Assembly: GCA_036897445.1 (NCBI GenBank)
Contig: JAYMTL010000037.1
Coordinates: 62,001 to 126,000 of the forward strand
Length of the DNA: 64,000 nt
Source of the DNA: Pelargonium tetragonum
Lineage: Eukaryota > Streptophyta > Magnoliopsida > Geraniales > Geraniaceae
Direction of reading: 5' to 3'
A model generated the notes under the pieces. That model did not search any database. It was not told the origin of the DNA and saw only the letters and a list, made by a program, of their open reading frames with translations. The position numbers and the translations under genes were made by a program. Of the stretch, positions 1 to 13,923 are shown piece after piece (within the stretch, counting starts at the first letter, position 1; each line of letters begins with the position of its first letter).

Positions 1-960
1 CCAATGGCTTTAAGGTTTTTCGAGAGACCTATTTTAATAAAATTTGTTACTCTTTATTGTATAGGAAAACTGCTCAATTAGGTTTTATCCTTTTGGATTC
101 TTTATAAAGACTTTTACGAGGGCGCCTCCATATATATAAAGAAAATCCGGACTTGTGTCCTAATTAACGAATTTGGGGCTTGTTTGCAATATATGAAAAA
201 TTAGTGAGATAGAAAGATAAGGTTTCCAAATAAAGGAAGCTTTTCTCTACTTATTTATATAATGCCGTAGTCAAAAGGTAATCCAAAAACAAAATCCTTT
301 TCCGCGATACCAAGTACTAATAACTTATAATGGGGGTATCTCCAAAGTACCTACAATCTTCCTGGTGAAACTCTAAATTTGCATGCCTCAGTGGAACTTT
401 TTTCAAGTTAGAAATCCCCTTGAATCAAGAATGCTCTATCTAATGGCAATGGAATAGCGAGGTATGCGAAATATATAAAATCTCTCAGGACTCTCTTATC
501 TCAGAGTAACGCTTATAAAATAAATAAGGGGTTGGTTACCCGGTAATGGTATTAAATAAAGTAGTATGAATATTAGTAGGTTTCTCCGCGAGCTGCACCT
601 GAGACTAAGATTACGCCGCGAGTATAAATGCAACCCTTTTACTTTAAAGAAGTGCTTAGCGGCTTTAAGACGGGAGTTTAGGGTTTAGATCCCAGCTAAG
701 TAGTACAGGGTTACCCTTGGATTTTGGATTGATGTAAATACATGGATGATGGGGCACTTAAATTAAAGTCTTTGTATTATATAATAGGGAGTCCTTTCGA
801 AGCAGTAAATTCAAAAGAACTAAAGAAAATCCGGGATTGTGTACTTGATAAAAGTCAAGGAATTCCCTAAGAGAGTCCTTCTGTTATTATTTCAATAAAA
901 GGCAGTTCTATGACCCAAAATACAGAGACAAGAGCTACAGGGTATAGGAACAAGAATCTC
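1..960. other. Gene-free stretch, nothing recognised
   Basis: Background texture only: purine runs passing into pyrimidine runs, such as GGAATTCC-type words, separated by TA. No open frame above 60 codons, no tRNA-like box and no repeat longer than chance was seen. Confidence 0.6.
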
Positions 961-1062
961 TTACCTCCTCTATAGAGCTCCTTCTACTGCTGCTTCAACC
1001 GAGTCGGGTAAGTCAAACAAGTAAATTAAGAACCCGGGTAAGTAAAGAACAAAGTCTAAGGC

Positions 1063-1087
1063 GGGTGATTATAATAGTGCATGTATG
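1063..1087 (+). repeat. Short repeated word, copy 1 (ATTATAAT..GCATGTAT)
   Basis: The core ATTATAATAGTGCATGTAT here resembles ATTATAATGCATGTAT at 1387-1402; the copies differ mainly by a short insertion. Both are preceded by GGGT. A related word occurs at 41017-41031, and the first half at 25346-25355. The copies are too short to say whether they are ends of an element. Confidence 0.35.
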
Positions 1088-1382
1088 AGGAATAGAGCTT
1101 AGACTAAACTCCTATCTTACTATCTATTAGACTTCTATTACTATGTAGTACATAAGTAACTATAATTATAAGATTAATACAAGAGTAACCCATAAGACAA
1201 TAGGTCTAGCTCTCGTAATACAGGCCTAGCTCCTAGAACCCCTAGTACTCCTGCTCCTCCTAAGCAACACAAAGGTATTCTATTTTATATTAATAGGTAT
1301 AATACAGATAGCTCATAAATAGCAAGTATAAGTCAAGCTAACAAAGGGAAGTCAAGGTCAGTAGAAGCAAGTTAGGTGGGTA

Positions 1383-1404
1383 GGGTATTATAATGCATGT
1401 ATAC
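1383..1404 (+). repeat. Short repeated word, copy 2 (ATTATAATGCATGTAT)
   Basis: GGGT followed by ATTATAATGCATGTATAC, the second copy of the word at 1063-1087. The internal ATGCAT is palindromic. Its context is the same TA-dense block. Confidence 0.35.
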
Positions 1405-1680
1405 GTATTCAAGTAACTATCAGGCCTCCTTTACTTCGTGCCAGTCGGGAGTATAGCCTATTACATTTCTACTATTAAGACCTTATACTTCCTAACGATA
1501 AACACAGAAGACAAGATAAATCTTGCCTTAAAGCAACAAGTACAATCTATATAGCTCCTACTCTTACCCCTTCTTGTACTTTGTACTCTTGAGAGCTCTT
1601 CTACTCCTCTGCTAACCCTTTTGACTATCATTAGCTTTAGGCCTCCCCTCGCTAACTAGAAAACAGGGGCAACAGAAATT

Positions 1681-4600
1681 GTCCTTTAGTTCTACATTAT
1701 GCCTTTACCAAAAACAAATTACCAACATTGCATTACCTTGACTTAAGCCGAATGCAAGAACAATTAGAGAAGCCCTGCTAGAATTTGTATAGGGAAAAAG
1801 CCTCGCCTACAGGATTCCCCATATAATAGTACTGGACTTAAACAGAACCCTTTTGAGGGCCCCTTTTCTCCTCTAAGAACCTCTCCTTTCCCACTGCCAC
1901 AATAGCACACCTGGTTAAACCATCTCTATTTGAAATTTCCGAACTCTCCACCACTTCCATAAATCTAAAGCCCCTTTCCCTCCTACAGCGCAATATTAAA
2001 GCTAAAGGATTCCTAATTAGAAAGATAGTGAAATTTCATACGACAAAAAGTATAAGCACCCCTCATTCTAAAAAATTTTTAATAAAGAATTGGGCAATAA
2101 ACTAAATGTTCCAGTACTTACTGCTGTTAAAATCGCTCAGCCAGGAGTACGGAGACATAAAAATATACACAATCTAAAAAGGAGCTGCTTCCCGCTTTAA
2201 ATCCAGTTTTCTTTTCTATTTTTGTTGCATACTATGTATGATACGGCACAATTCGAGCTATACACCTTATAAGATATACAAGACAAGTCTTCTGGAAAGT
2301 TTGGAACCTCTAACCCCAGGATCCTTTAGGGCACTTAATAAAAAAGTTCCCATACTTCTTACACAGAACATATGGTATAAAGTGGGTTGGGGTTTAGATT
2401 CTTTTAAATAGAAAAGTCTTACTTTTTTGTAGAAAGATATTTGACAAGGAAAAGCGTACTATATATCTAGGTCGGGAATAGTAGAATCGGCTTATAGCAG
2501 CTAGCACAAATGAGTCTTGGGTGTGGCCTTTAGCTGCTGCAGAAAAGAGGGATATCCTAACTAGGAAATTCTTTAAATCGTTATTATACCCTACTAAAGC
2601 ACCTGAATCTCTACTCACTTCCGAAGTGAAAGCAAAGACCCGAATTTGACTATGAGTACCCTAAATCTCTAACTTTTTTTTTAGTGGACAATTCTTGAAT
2701 GTGGGTCTTATTTTAGTTTTAGGTATTCCTTACTTGACTTGAGGATATTCGTGGTATAAGTTTTTAAACCAACCGGAGCGGATGTATTTGGCTCTATTAG
2801 TATAACTTGCATATTTTTAAGGCATAGAAAAGGCGAAGGGTATTTTTTCCTGTGTTAAACTAACGCGCCCCTTATCTTTATACAGACTTTGTTCTAGTCT
2901 AGAGGTACACCTAACATGTTAGAGTTATGATACGAGTTCCAACGTAATAGTTAGAGAAATTCTAGTATATATAGTAAGGGGTGTTAACGGGTAACTCTTT
3001 TTAAGGGGAAGCAAAAAAAAAGACTAAGAATAACTACTTTAGGAGAGTCCTAGTTTTAGACTGTGGGTAATGACTTTCTATCTATGTGTACCTTGTGTCA
3101 TGTTTTGCTTGAGAGCTCTTCTACATCTAAAGTACTAAATCTAAGATGGGGGGCATGCCTTTTAATTACAAGTGTAATCGAGAGTTCCTTTTTTAGTAAC
3201 CTTGCCCCTATTGACGGATGGGTAAGAGAAAACCAATTAATAAAAACCTAACTGCCTTAGAAAGCCCCGCATATCTATATCATATTGTGTTACAATAAAT
3301 CTCCTTTTTGAAAGGTGAAAACAAATAAAGTAAGAAAGCGCCAGAGTTTATATATAAATTCTTTCCCGTGTTTTTAACTTGTAAGGGGCTTTTTGAAGCT
3401 TTAAACGCGCGATTTCCTATGTTTTAAATTCTAGTTCTTTTTAGAAAACTGACAGAACAGGGGGCTCCCCTTATACAAAGTCATTGCTTTATAAAATGAC
3501 TGGAACAGCTTTGACAAACAATAATTAGGGATCTAAAGAAAAAGGTGCTTTTGCTGAAGTGTTAATACTTTTTAGCCTGTAAATTTCCAGACTAGAGGCC
3601 TCTCAGGAGGTACTCTTTATTATTCCAAGAATAGCTATTATAAGTATAAGCGGGTATCCCATAATAATTTACAGTATACTCCGGACTTACTATAATACGC
3701 CTAAGAGTTCCTTATCTTAAGCAGTTATAGGGTTATAAACCCCAGATAACAGAGACAAATTAGATTTTGGAAAACTTCTATTATTTCACTTCGTTGCTTT
3801 TAGATTATACTTAGGGGAGTCTAGGGCTAAACAAAACTACTAATCCTGGGGCAGGTATCCCTCTTAGAGACTCGATTGGATAAATTAGACTTGATTTTTA
3901 GATTTATAACAGGGCTTGTGGGCATATACAACATGCTGACAATTCGGTATTCCTAAGCCTGCTATTTGGAAGAAGTTTGTTCTTAGATCTTATATACTGA
4001 ACTGTGGTTACCCTTTTGATAAGACCCCTATGCTATAGGATAGAAAAACCCAGGGAAAAGAAAAACTCCGGAAAGTACTTAACACTCTTTCTTATCGTTT
4101 ACATAAAAGTAGCGTGAAGCCGAGTACTGCCTTCAATATCTTTTTTAGAGATAGGTATCTGGTCAAACTCAAAAGGGAAGAGTTTAAAATAGGGAACTTA
4201 TACATAAGTTAATAAATTCAATTATTATTAATTATAAAAACCCATTCCTGCGTATTTCTCTAAATTTTTCTAGAGTAGGCTATTAAAAGAATCCTTAGGG
4301 CTTACCATATAGGTAGGGGCCGCCATGTCGCATATAATTGTAGGACGAGTCCTTTTCGCTGCGGTATAGGTATCCTGTATTTTAAGTGTTAAATACAGAG
4401 GGAGTGCCTGCCCCTAGATATATCTTATTCCGAGCTACCTTTCTGCCTCAAAATCCTGAAAGCAGTGAAGGCCCGGGCTCTTCGAGGGATATCTCCTTTT
4501 AATTTGGGTGTTTCGTTAGAGTTAAAAAGCTATAAGAGGCCTAAATTTTAAAGGGGAGAATAGCTTTTAGTAATAAATATATTAGCTCACAAGACCCAAA

Positions 4601-7600
4601 ATCGAATATTTAAAGTCGTCAGGGAAGGCCTCAAAAAGTCTTAAGCTCGAGAATATCTTAACTTTCTCGGAACGTATTAAAGTTCTGCATTATGCCTAAG
4701 TATTTGGTTTATTCAATAAAGAGATTAATACAAGTTTATAGAAAATAGGGTCTTTTTAGTCAAGAGTTCTGTCGAAATAGGATTGATTGAAATTTCTTTT
4801 TTTAAGTCTTTATTATAAAGATTAGGGTTTAACAAGATTTTGACATAGGAAGAGACTCAAGGCACTTCTCAAACAATTCGGGAATTGGGTGTAACGAAGA
4901 GTTTCCAAATAAGTACGGTTTTATACTTAAAGTTTGAGCCCTTTTAAGAACTTACAAGGGAGCTTACTGTCTATTAAGGGGGCTCCTGTAAGAGTCGAAA
5001 CTTGTAAATAAACTTCTTTGATGGGGGTATTCCGAGAGTAGCTGCTTTTTAGATTATTATAATTCACAAAAATAATAGGTTTCAAAATTCCGGACTTTTT
5101 TACTAACAAGGATAAAAGATAAAAACCACCCGAAAGCCTGGATCAAGAGGTGACTTTTAATGCTATAAATATTCTGTATGCCCTTTTTCATTTTATATAA
5201 AATACGGTACTTAGTGCAGCCGAGCTTTTTACTACCCTTTCCAGGACAGCCCTCGAAGAGAGTTTTGAGTAGACAGACAAGGACAACTCCGAGAGTTAGA
5301 TAATAACAGGGGTTTCCGCTATTTCATCGAGTGACGAATCCTCCTCGCAATTTTTATTGCAAACAGCCAGTTAAAAAGGATAGTAAGGGTTTGACTATTG
5401 GAGTAAGGAACGCCTAAAAGAGAGTCGAACATATAAAGTAAAGGCAGGGGCCAATGAATAAGGGCTGGTAAAAACAAATAAGAAAAAGTGACCACTTGCT
5501 TTTTGCTAAAGGGATCCCAACCCCGAGGAAAGGTGGAATTAAGAATAGAAACTTTGCCTTCCTCATAAGGAAATAGGAATAGTGCTTTCCCCAATGGGAA
5601 CTTAGTTACTTGATTTTTTTTGCTACTAATTATTAAAATTTTGTAGTAATATTTATTACTAAAATTACGCGCTATAGGGTCTTACTTCAGGCTCTGTCTA
5701 AGGATTAATACTACTTTAGTTTCAAAAACTCAATTTATTTTATCTCTCCAGGACAAGCAACTTTCTTTGTTTGTGAAAAGTTAGAGTCTAATTAGCGCGC
5801 TTTTAGTATAGGCTTTTCGGATTTACTTCCGGAGGGACTTTTTAATCTTTTCTAGAAGAGACCCTGTATCACGTAGATTAAACCCAATTTCTTGACTCGG
5901 GACCCTTTTTCTAATTCTAAAAAGGGGTTTAAAAAGAGATATGTTTAGGTGAATCTAGTAGTTTTGTTGATTAATTTATAATAAGGCTAAACTTCAGGAA
6001 CTCCTGCGTAGCAATGGCTTATAATAGGTAAAGCCCGTCCTTTTTGAGACTCAGTACACTTACTAAAATAAAAAGCTATAAATCTGACCAAGATAAAAAT
6101 AGACACCCTTTGAGTTAGCAGAGGTCCCGATTTTATATAGGGGCTTCTTATAAATAAAGGCTCGGGCAAAGGATATGGAGTAGCGGAACGCAGGGGTCAG
6201 GCGGGGTATAGGCGCTCCCTGAATAGTTATATAACAAACTTCTAGTTTTTCTATTATTATATAATCAGGAACATTAAAAAAAGTTGACAAGAAACCAAAG
6301 CTAAAGCTTTCCTCTAATGCTAACGTGGGGAGTTCTTTCCAAAGTTAGAATGTTCTTATAACAAGTAATTCCTATTTTCTAATCATAGCACGGCTCTTGT
6401 CGATCAGGATTAAAAACAGAGCTAAACGAAAGGGACCCCTTTTTGCACTTGGTAAACAAGGGCTTTTTCTAATTTTGGGAGAGTATAGGAATCCTTGGAA
6501 TAGTTTTTATACATGGGTATTTATTAGCATCTTTAGTACTTCGTATACGGAGTGGCTAGAAAATCCATTAATGATTATACCCGTTTTGTATCTTTCTTTT
6601 CTAGCGGGTATGCCTAAGAAGAGACTAAGGATTCCCTAGATTTATCCGCGGGCTTCAAAAGGTTATGACATGCATACTAAAACAAAAGCCTTTGACCTAG
6701 CCTAAAGCGAGTGCTATATCAAGTTCATTTTTCTTTTACTCTCTTTTTTAATGCAAGCAAACTCACGGGATACTCCTAATGATGATAAAAGGAGGGCTCT
6801 ACTCAAGTATAGCTAGTGTAGGGAAGAGATTTATCCGACAAAGTCTAAGGAGCAATCCTTAGTAAAAACGAAAAAAACTTATGGCACCGTATCTTTATCT
6901 TTCGCATATCAAATATAAATGAATGAACTTAAAACTCAAATAGCTCAAGCGGAGCCTTTTCAACCTAAAATCCGTCGGGTAACCCCGTGCCCTTGCAACA
7001 GACTTGACTTCCGGTCTTAATGAAAAAGTACAGGTCCCTAAGAAAGAATTTTCATTATAATAAAATAGTTGGGAAACCTAAATAGATGAAAGGTATAGAA
7101 TCGTGTTAAATATAAAGTAAGGGTAAGCTCTTTAATTAAAATGTATAGAGCACTTAGTTTTTGATTACTATAAATAATAAAGGGTATATAAACCCCTTTC
7201 CGGTGAAAGAGATGCCTACAGGGATATCTTGCTTGAAGTTTTTCAATACGCAGAGTTCTACTAATACTAAGAGTTGGGTGTAAGTAATATGACATATGCG
7301 CCCTAACTGGTTAGTATACGAAGATAATTTTAAAAAAGAGTGCTCAGGCGGATGGCCAAGTTTTTGCCCTATTACCTCTTGAAGAAGCTACCCCTTAATT
7401 AATCCTTAGTTTAAATTCCATCCTTTCTATTTCTACTAAGCCCTTTATTCATATTTAGTTTTATATACCTCACTTTAGGCTCTTGGGCCTATCTATTGGT
7501 TTTACCATGACAGGGCTTTTCATATAATACAAACTATTATAAGTAACACAAGTGCCATCTATTCAAATATAGGAGCCGAAATTCTTTCTTAATAAATTTC

Positions 7601-9970
7601 TTATAATTCATGAATAAATATCAGTAAAAGCGGAACGCCTATCGCGTTGACAAAAAAAAGGCATCCCTCTGCTACGTATAAACTTATTGCCACAAATGCC
7701 GTGTTCCTATCTAATTTTAATCCCCTAGGGCTCCCTTTTTCTTTAGTCTTTAAGTAAGAAGGGGGAGCGAGCAGGCAACTCTTTCATTTTAGTGTATAAT
7801 ACTCTTCTCAAAAGCTTTTAAGATTGGAATGCACCTTATATTCCAAAAGCCCCCTTTAGTAAGTAATTTGTAATAGACGTCCAGATCAGAGCACCAACTT
7901 CCTAAATTCCTAGTAGATTTATAAGAGACCCAGTCGAGTATCTTTAAAAGCGGGGTAGAGGGAGCCCCTGAAAGATAAAAAGTAAGGCTTAGCTATTGTA
8001 GTGCTTACGGGTATTCGTGAGTAAAACTACGAAATCGATTTCGTAGAGGATCAAAAAGGGCTTCTTCCTGATACATGCACAAGCCCGTAGATATTAAACC
8101 AGAAATAGTCTAAGTTATTATAAAAATTCTACATTCTTTTATGGGGAGCCCTTGCTTTTTAGATATTTCGAAATAAGAGCTAAAGAGAACGCTAACTCTC
8201 AGATATCTTTTTTATGGCAGGAAATTCCCCGCTTTAAACTCAGGAGTTGTCGTAGGTCCAGTAAGACTTTAAGGGGGATGCTTAATAATAAAAAATAGGA
8301 GCTTTTGCTTTTATTTCTCTTGCATGCAACCCCGTTCTGCTCAAAATTGAGGGAATAAACGAAGTTGGTCTCCTTTTAGTAAAAATAGAGGAAACTCGGT
8401 CGTAGACTTATGCAAGCAGAAATAAGAGGGGGAGGTATACATTTAGTATCAAATTGAATATTTCTGAGGGTTCTGTTCCTTTGTATAAGTTACTTTTAAG
8501 AAAATTTTAGAGTTAATAGGTTCCTCTTTTTGGGGTTCCCTGTAATATATTTAGGACCCTTGATTTGAAGAATAGTAGTAGGAAAGGGTGCAAATCTACT
8601 TTTAACGGGGATCCTTGCCCATTTTTACTAGAGAGTAGGCCCTATACCCGCCAAAAGGATGTCTCTTAAAAGGCATAAGTGTTAGAAGAGAGTTTAAACT
8701 TGTAGCAAGAATAAAGTAACTTACTCTGAAAATATCTATAACTAGAATTTATGAACAATACCTAGCAGAGTTGCTAATTAAAAGCCCTTTTACTTCAATT
8801 TGTTCAAATTTCACCTGTCTTACTGCGGTTTAGCTATAACAAAAAAGCTATTTGAGCTTATTTACTACAGGGACCCGGTTAACCCGAGATATGCTAATTC
8901 TGTAATAAGCAGGAGCTACCTACTTTAGGCGCGAGGGTAAATTAAAATGACTGAGATTCGAGGACTATACTATAAAACTATAAAGATTGCTAATAATAGC
9001 GACTTGGTAAAAAGGACACTTTCTATTATAAATTACATAACAAAGCATAATCTTGCGATTCACTTTTATACATAAAGGGGGAGTTTAAAGTTTACTATTT
9101 ACTAGCTCATAAGTTTGTATGCTTTCAATAAAACAAGACAAGTATGAATTCTCAAAGTAGGGGGTTCCTAATCTGCACAAGGAAATCCTAACAAGTGTTT
9201 TATAAGCTATTCTAGATGAGTACTTTGGCTTTATTCCCGGATCACTTTACTAAAGGGTACTCTTTTTTAAATTCATTTTATAAGGTAAGGTTTTTTTAAG
9301 AAAGGGTTTGCTCTCCTCTGTTTCCAGTAAAGGACAATAGTCTATATATTGAGAGAGGAAGGTTTTCTTATCTTTAAACGTTTAGGGTAGAGAGGGGAGC
9401 TGTTAAGGTTTAAGGGAATTCTTATTTCTGCAGCTCTAAATAAAAGGGATATAAGGAGGTCATTCTGCTTTTTATGTAACCTCAATATCTTACTCAAATA
9501 ACTAAAAAATGTTAATATATTTAAACTCATGAGAGAAAGCTTTAAAAAAGGAAACGTTCTTGTCATATAGGATTCCTTCTATATTATAAAAAGGAACTCT
9601 TTGACAAAACCCCTGTTGAATTTATTTAACATTTAACGGAAACTAAGGAAAACTAAAGTAAGGATATCCACAAAATAAGGCTCTTTTTAACTTATAACAA
9701 CCCTTCTTTTAGAGCAGATTGGTCGTTAATCAGCAATTTTCTATAAAGTTTATGTTTATAAAGTATAAAGAGTGCCTGAAATATGGAGATAAGGGAAACG
9801 TGTAAATTGTAAATTTTAGGTCTATTTCTATTAAGAGTAAGTCACCCATATGTTTGGAATATTTAATTCTCTGTGAGAGAGTCTAATTTTAAAGTTACTG
9901 CTCAGTCATAGGAAAAGCAAGTGAAATTCAAGTACTCAAGTTTAGTTAATAAAAAAACTTTTCTTAAGTT
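1681..9970. other. Gene-free stretch, background texture
   Basis: About 8.3 kb without a supportable gene. Open frames reach 91 codons (minus strand, 5319-5594) and 85 codons (minus strand, 7038-7295), both within chance expectation and neither resembling a known family. At 1727-1737 the minus strand carries an 11-base match to the dispersed word GGTAATGYAATTAA. Around 7350-7370 there is a weak resemblance to a class II tRNA D-arm (GGATGGCCAAGT) with no partner B-box. A 7-bp inverted repeat (TTGGAAT/ATTCCAA) occurs near 7825-7850. Nothing else was recognised. Confidence 0.55.
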
Positions 9971-9971
9971 A

Positions 9972-10020
9972 ATTGGACTTGAACCGCGGACCTTTTCTAA
10001 TTTCCTTTTTGCTCTGTCTA
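9972..10020 (-). pseudogene. tRNA-like relic (B-box plus D-arm remnant)
   Basis: Read on the minus strand, CAGAGC (plus 10011-10016) resembles the 3' side of a tRNA D-arm. GGTTCAAGTCC (plus 9975-9985) is a full match to the pol III B-box and T-loop consensus. The two lie 27 bases apart by the C25-to-G53 measure; a class I tRNA has about 28. Only part of the T-stem pairs (G53-C61 and G52-C62), and the anticodon and acceptor arms do not fold, so this is not a working tRNA. It could be a dead tRNA gene or the head of a tRNA-derived short element. A chance match to one box alone would not be surprising; the spacing raises confidence. Confidence 0.4.
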
Positions 10021-13000
10021 TCCCTTATTTCTTTTCTTTTTTCAAATAAACACTGCGCATGCCATGACACTTCCCTACTCTATATATTTCTTTTTAATAT
10101 AGTGATTCTTATACCCAAAAAAAGGTTAGTAGATTATATTAAGTCGGAAAGATATTTCTTTTTTCTTTAAAAGAAAATCTCCTTTTAAATCCTACAAAAA
10201 GGGAAAGGAAAGTAGGGGACTTTTCGGGTAAGGAAGCAGTCACATTTTTCTAGGACAAAGAAGAGTATTTCCTGGATTTAAATAAAAGAGAGGGTTCCTT
10301 ATTCCCTATAGATAGATCCAGTAAGAAGTTAGTCTTAACCAACCTCCTGAAAAAGCTAGGACCCTTGCTCAGTTTTGCAGGTTTCAGTAGATACAATATA
10401 CTAAATTCCTCTTTAGATGCAAATTATATCCATAAGGAATAAGGGCTCCCCGAGTAAGTCTCTTTATTTAACAGCTTTGTACTACGCGGCTTGTTTATGG
10501 AATACTTGCGGGTATGTACTATATAATTGCTCTTTTCGCCTAAATAAAAAAATTCCTTTTAAGTGTTACACAGGGAAGAAAAAGACTAAGAAGAAAGGCT
10601 ATGGAGAATGTAGGAAAAAAGCCGAGTGAATTTAGTACTATTATACATAACATACAGAGTACTTTGATATTGTTCATGAATGCCTTAGTTCTTCTTTCCT
10701 TCTGATTTAGGGTGTAAAAAAGGAGTACCCGAGGTAACGAAACAACAAATATATAAATACAGGTATGTCAATTAAAATCTTTATAAAAAGAAATTTAGGC
10801 TGTGGCATATAATGAGAGAGTCTTTTTTAACCCTTTAGTTAGCAAGTGTAAGTAATAGTAGTTTTATGAAAAAACCCGTTGCCTATATGTAAAGAACGAG
10901 CTTAAGCCCTAGATTCAAAGCAGTAAAAAAACCAAACAGGTTTGAGTTGTAGAGGAGAATCCCTTTTGAAAACTGTAGTCATGCTAGGACCTAGTAAAGT
11001 AAAGGATTTAACCTTTGAATGCCGGTATCAAAAGCGGGCACCTAATCATTATATATATCAAGCCCTCCTTAAATTTTTCAGGATCTCGGCTATGCTCCAA
11101 CGCCCGTTATAATAAAATTTCGGGGTCCCTCTAAACTTTGTGTAAGTTTATTTATTAATCCGCGTTTGCTTAATTAGTTCTTACTTTATTCTGTCAAACA
11201 AGACCCGGGGTTTTTACTTACTTTCTTTTTTTGTCACCTGTTCCGGGAAATTGCCTTGTGTATTTCTAACTCTACGCAAGGCGCTATAAGTTTGTTTTCT
11301 AAAGAAAAAGAGCCCGTCCTTAAAGGTTGAAACTAGCCCTTATCCTCGACGTAGAGGTGGGGACTCTTTTATATATAGAATTAGATATAGACTTGCTTTT
11401 GATAGTTGTAGTAAGTTTAAGTAGGCTGAATAGCCCCACCCCAAGCAAGAGGGCGCTTTGATTTGAAGTACTAATAAAACTTTTGTAAACTTAAAGGCCC
11501 GGCCTTGCGAATTAAGATACAAAGCCTGATTCATCTCACACAAATCAGATAAATAATTAAGGGGGTCCTTTATAAAAGGAAGTCTCGCACTCTAGTAAAA
11601 ATTCTTTTTCGGCAGGGGACCCGCGGATCCAATAAAAATGCAAAGAGATTTCCGATTTTTTCACTTTTAACAAATCTTGCACTTCTAAGAGCTACTCCTA
11701 CAAGCAAGGAGTCGTCTTGCTTTGATTATTTCGTAAGAGGAAATTTAGGGAAAAGTACTTGTCTTTATATTTTGATAGTAACTCTGGTAGAAATCCTGTA
11801 AATTTAAAGACAGATCAGATCGCGAAAACTTTGTTAATAATATAAAAATCTTATAGAATTACGTGCCGGCAAAAGGCTAATTATAAGCAGGTGTCTGGTG
11901 TTAAGTTAAGCTTTGTGTATTTCTAAGTTTAGGAATAAACTAGAATCAAGTAAAGTTACTGGGGTTCCCGCTCGGGGTACTATTAGGAGCCAAATACAAG
12001 TCTAAACGTCGAAACTAGAAACACGAGACACATCTTTTATAGCAAACCAAGGGCCTAGTTGGCTCATAAGCTTCAAAAGCTGTTTACTAACAAATTACTT
12101 TTAGGATTCTTTAGCTATCTAGATTTCGTAAGAAAGCTAGCTTACACATTTATTTTGGATACCAAATTCCAAAGAGTCTAAGGGGCCTCCTAGAAAGCTC
12201 TACGAACGAGGGGTGGATCTGTTTTTAATTTATTCAGATACAAAATTGAATTTTACAGGTACTATACGAGTTCTGTACATATACTACTGGCACCAAATAT
12301 CACATAAAGGACTAGATTCTCGTTAAATAACAAAGAAGTTTAAAACCCTTAAATCTAACACTCTAAATCCATGTGTTTTTCCTTTTTTCTTACTTTTTAA
12401 ATGCTTCTGCAATTGAAATGAAATAGAGAACCCTTATTCACCTGCACTGCACTTGGTTCTAATAAAGTAATTAGGCCGGAATATCTTGTGAGGGGCAGCT
12501 CCTTATTTGACTCTAAGAAAATAGAAAGGGGTTCTCCTTAGAAGAAAAACTCGAATGAAAAGTCTAAATTCTTTTACAATAGGTTAAAGCAGCTAGTTAA
12601 GCCGTGACATTTGTATTGCAAAGTCAAAAAGACTTTTTATAATAAATTGAAAATTTTTAACTAATAAAAAGCTTTTTTATGCATGTAGTACTTAGCACGG
12701 GGTTAGATTAGAAAAAGGGCTTCTTACCAAAATCTAAACATAAAAAAAGAAGCGAGGTCCCTTGGCCCTTTTAGCGCTTTATAAAAGTTTATAAAAGAAA
12801 TTGCCTGAATAGGGGATAAAACACGGGGTTTGCTTTTTTATTAAAGTAAGATTAATGTAGGAATAGGGGCCTTATAGACGAAGGAACTCTAGCTTTCAAC
12901 CCTATTTTGTACCCGTACTATACCTTGGACTTACCCGGACTCCCTATACTTAGACTTAAGCCAACCCCTTCTTTATAAGAGTAATTGCCTGCAAAATTCT

Positions 13001-13800
13001 AATGGCTTTGACTTTAAAGTCCAATCAAAGCTTCAATTTTTACAAATTACAAGGATCTAAAGATTTTCTACACCATTAAACAACAGCAATTCAAAAAAGG
13101 ATGCCGACTTATACTTGGATACTGAGATATCAGAATTCCTAGGAAAACTTGCCATTTATCTTATCTGAAGAAAGTCGAGTTCAGTAACCCTGCATTAGCC
13201 GGAAGGTTTTTGTCGTGTATTAAAATTAGGGGGTCTATATATTGGAATAAAACCTAAAAAGAAGAATTTGACGTTTATAGGAATTTCTTGAATTTACAAG
13301 GTTTATGTTACCAGATTCACAAGGAAGTTTTTCTAAAAAGGAATCTTACATTACGAAACGAAGAGCAAAGGCACTCCTATAAAGTATAAAATAGGATACA
13401 GAATCCGGGTCATTACAACCCTCTATTTAAGATCTTTCGAATACTTTAACTGTAACAAGGGTTTTCCGCAAGCCTTTAGTAATATATATCTCCGTCACAC
13501 TAGCTCTAAAGTAGAATATAAAGGGGGAAATTCTCTCTTATTAGTTAGTGCTTTTCCCAGGTTTCATTTTTAGAGACTTCTTTTGTAATAATAAAGTGAA
13601 AGTTTTTTAATCTAGGCAAAGCTAAAAGCTTCAGTTCCGATTGAATAAGTAGAAACCCGGAGCTAAAAGATATGTATAGTACTTACCCTTTTGTATTGCA
13701 GAATTTTTTATTCAACGGGAAGCTTAATTAATGAAAGGGAGTACGTCCTGTGTTAACTGTTAACAAAAATTCAGACAATAAAAGAGCTTTTATAGATGTC
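10021..13800. other. Gene-free stretch, nothing recognised
   Basis: The open frames here (up to 70 codons, such as plus 10417-10629) look like chance: no conserved motif, no family resemblance and no support from spacing or codon pattern. The sequence is dense in imperfect palindromes of the form GGGNTCCC, the same background as elsewhere. Confidence 0.55.
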
Positions 13801-13804
13801 GTTT

Positions 13805-13828
13805 AGTATAGTATAAGTATAGTATATA
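13805..13828 (+). repeat. Short imperfect tandem repeat of AGTATA
   Basis: Four imperfect copies of AGTATA run head to tail, with one inserted A between the second and third. It is one of very few simple repeats in the window, and microsatellites are otherwise almost absent. Confidence 0.5.
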
Positions 13829-13879
13829 GGGTTCTCTTATATATAAAGTACAAACCTCGCGCCTACTTTCCTTTGTTCC

Positions 13880-13923
13880 ATCTGAGTTGTAACTAAATTG
13901 AATTTGTTGGTTCAAATCCTGCT
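13880..13923 (+). pseudogene. tRNA-like relic (B-box with T-arm)
   Basis: GGTTCAAATCC at 13909-13919 matches the B-box exactly. The flanking T-stem GTTGG/CCTGC pairs at four of five positions, one of them G-T. Upstream, no convincing A-box lies at the expected place about 34 bases before, although CTGAGTTGTAACT (13882-13894) vaguely recalls a D-arm. It is therefore half a tRNA at most. Either a 3' tRNA fragment or a chance B-box is possible. Confidence 0.35.

Larger units (their letters stand above)
961..1680. other. TA-dense block with CA/TG strand asymmetry
   Basis: This block differs from its flanks. It is dense in CTA, TAA, ATA and CTCCT words, and a rough count gives about twice as many CpA as TpG on the plus strand (about 34 against 17). 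If RIP acted, this fits mutation mainly of the minus-strand cytosines. Two similar words lie 320 bases apart inside it (1063-1087 and 1383-1404). One frame has few stops but I recognise no protein in it, so I assign no element family. It may be a decayed repeat. Confidence 0.35.

Noticed and set aside
1003-1013. GTCGGGTAAGT resembles a large-subunit rRNA word (also GTCGGGTAA at 6974-6982)
   Set aside because: No other conserved rRNA segment lies near either site; a word of this length is plausible by chance.
1588-3124. Exact 17-base repeat CTTGAGAGCTCTTCTAC at 1588 and 3108
   Set aside because: Around half to one exact 17-base pair is expected by chance in a window of this size, and the flanks do not match.
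7345-7370. Class II tRNA-like word GGATGGCCAAGT
   Set aside because: No B-box or paired stem within 100 bases.
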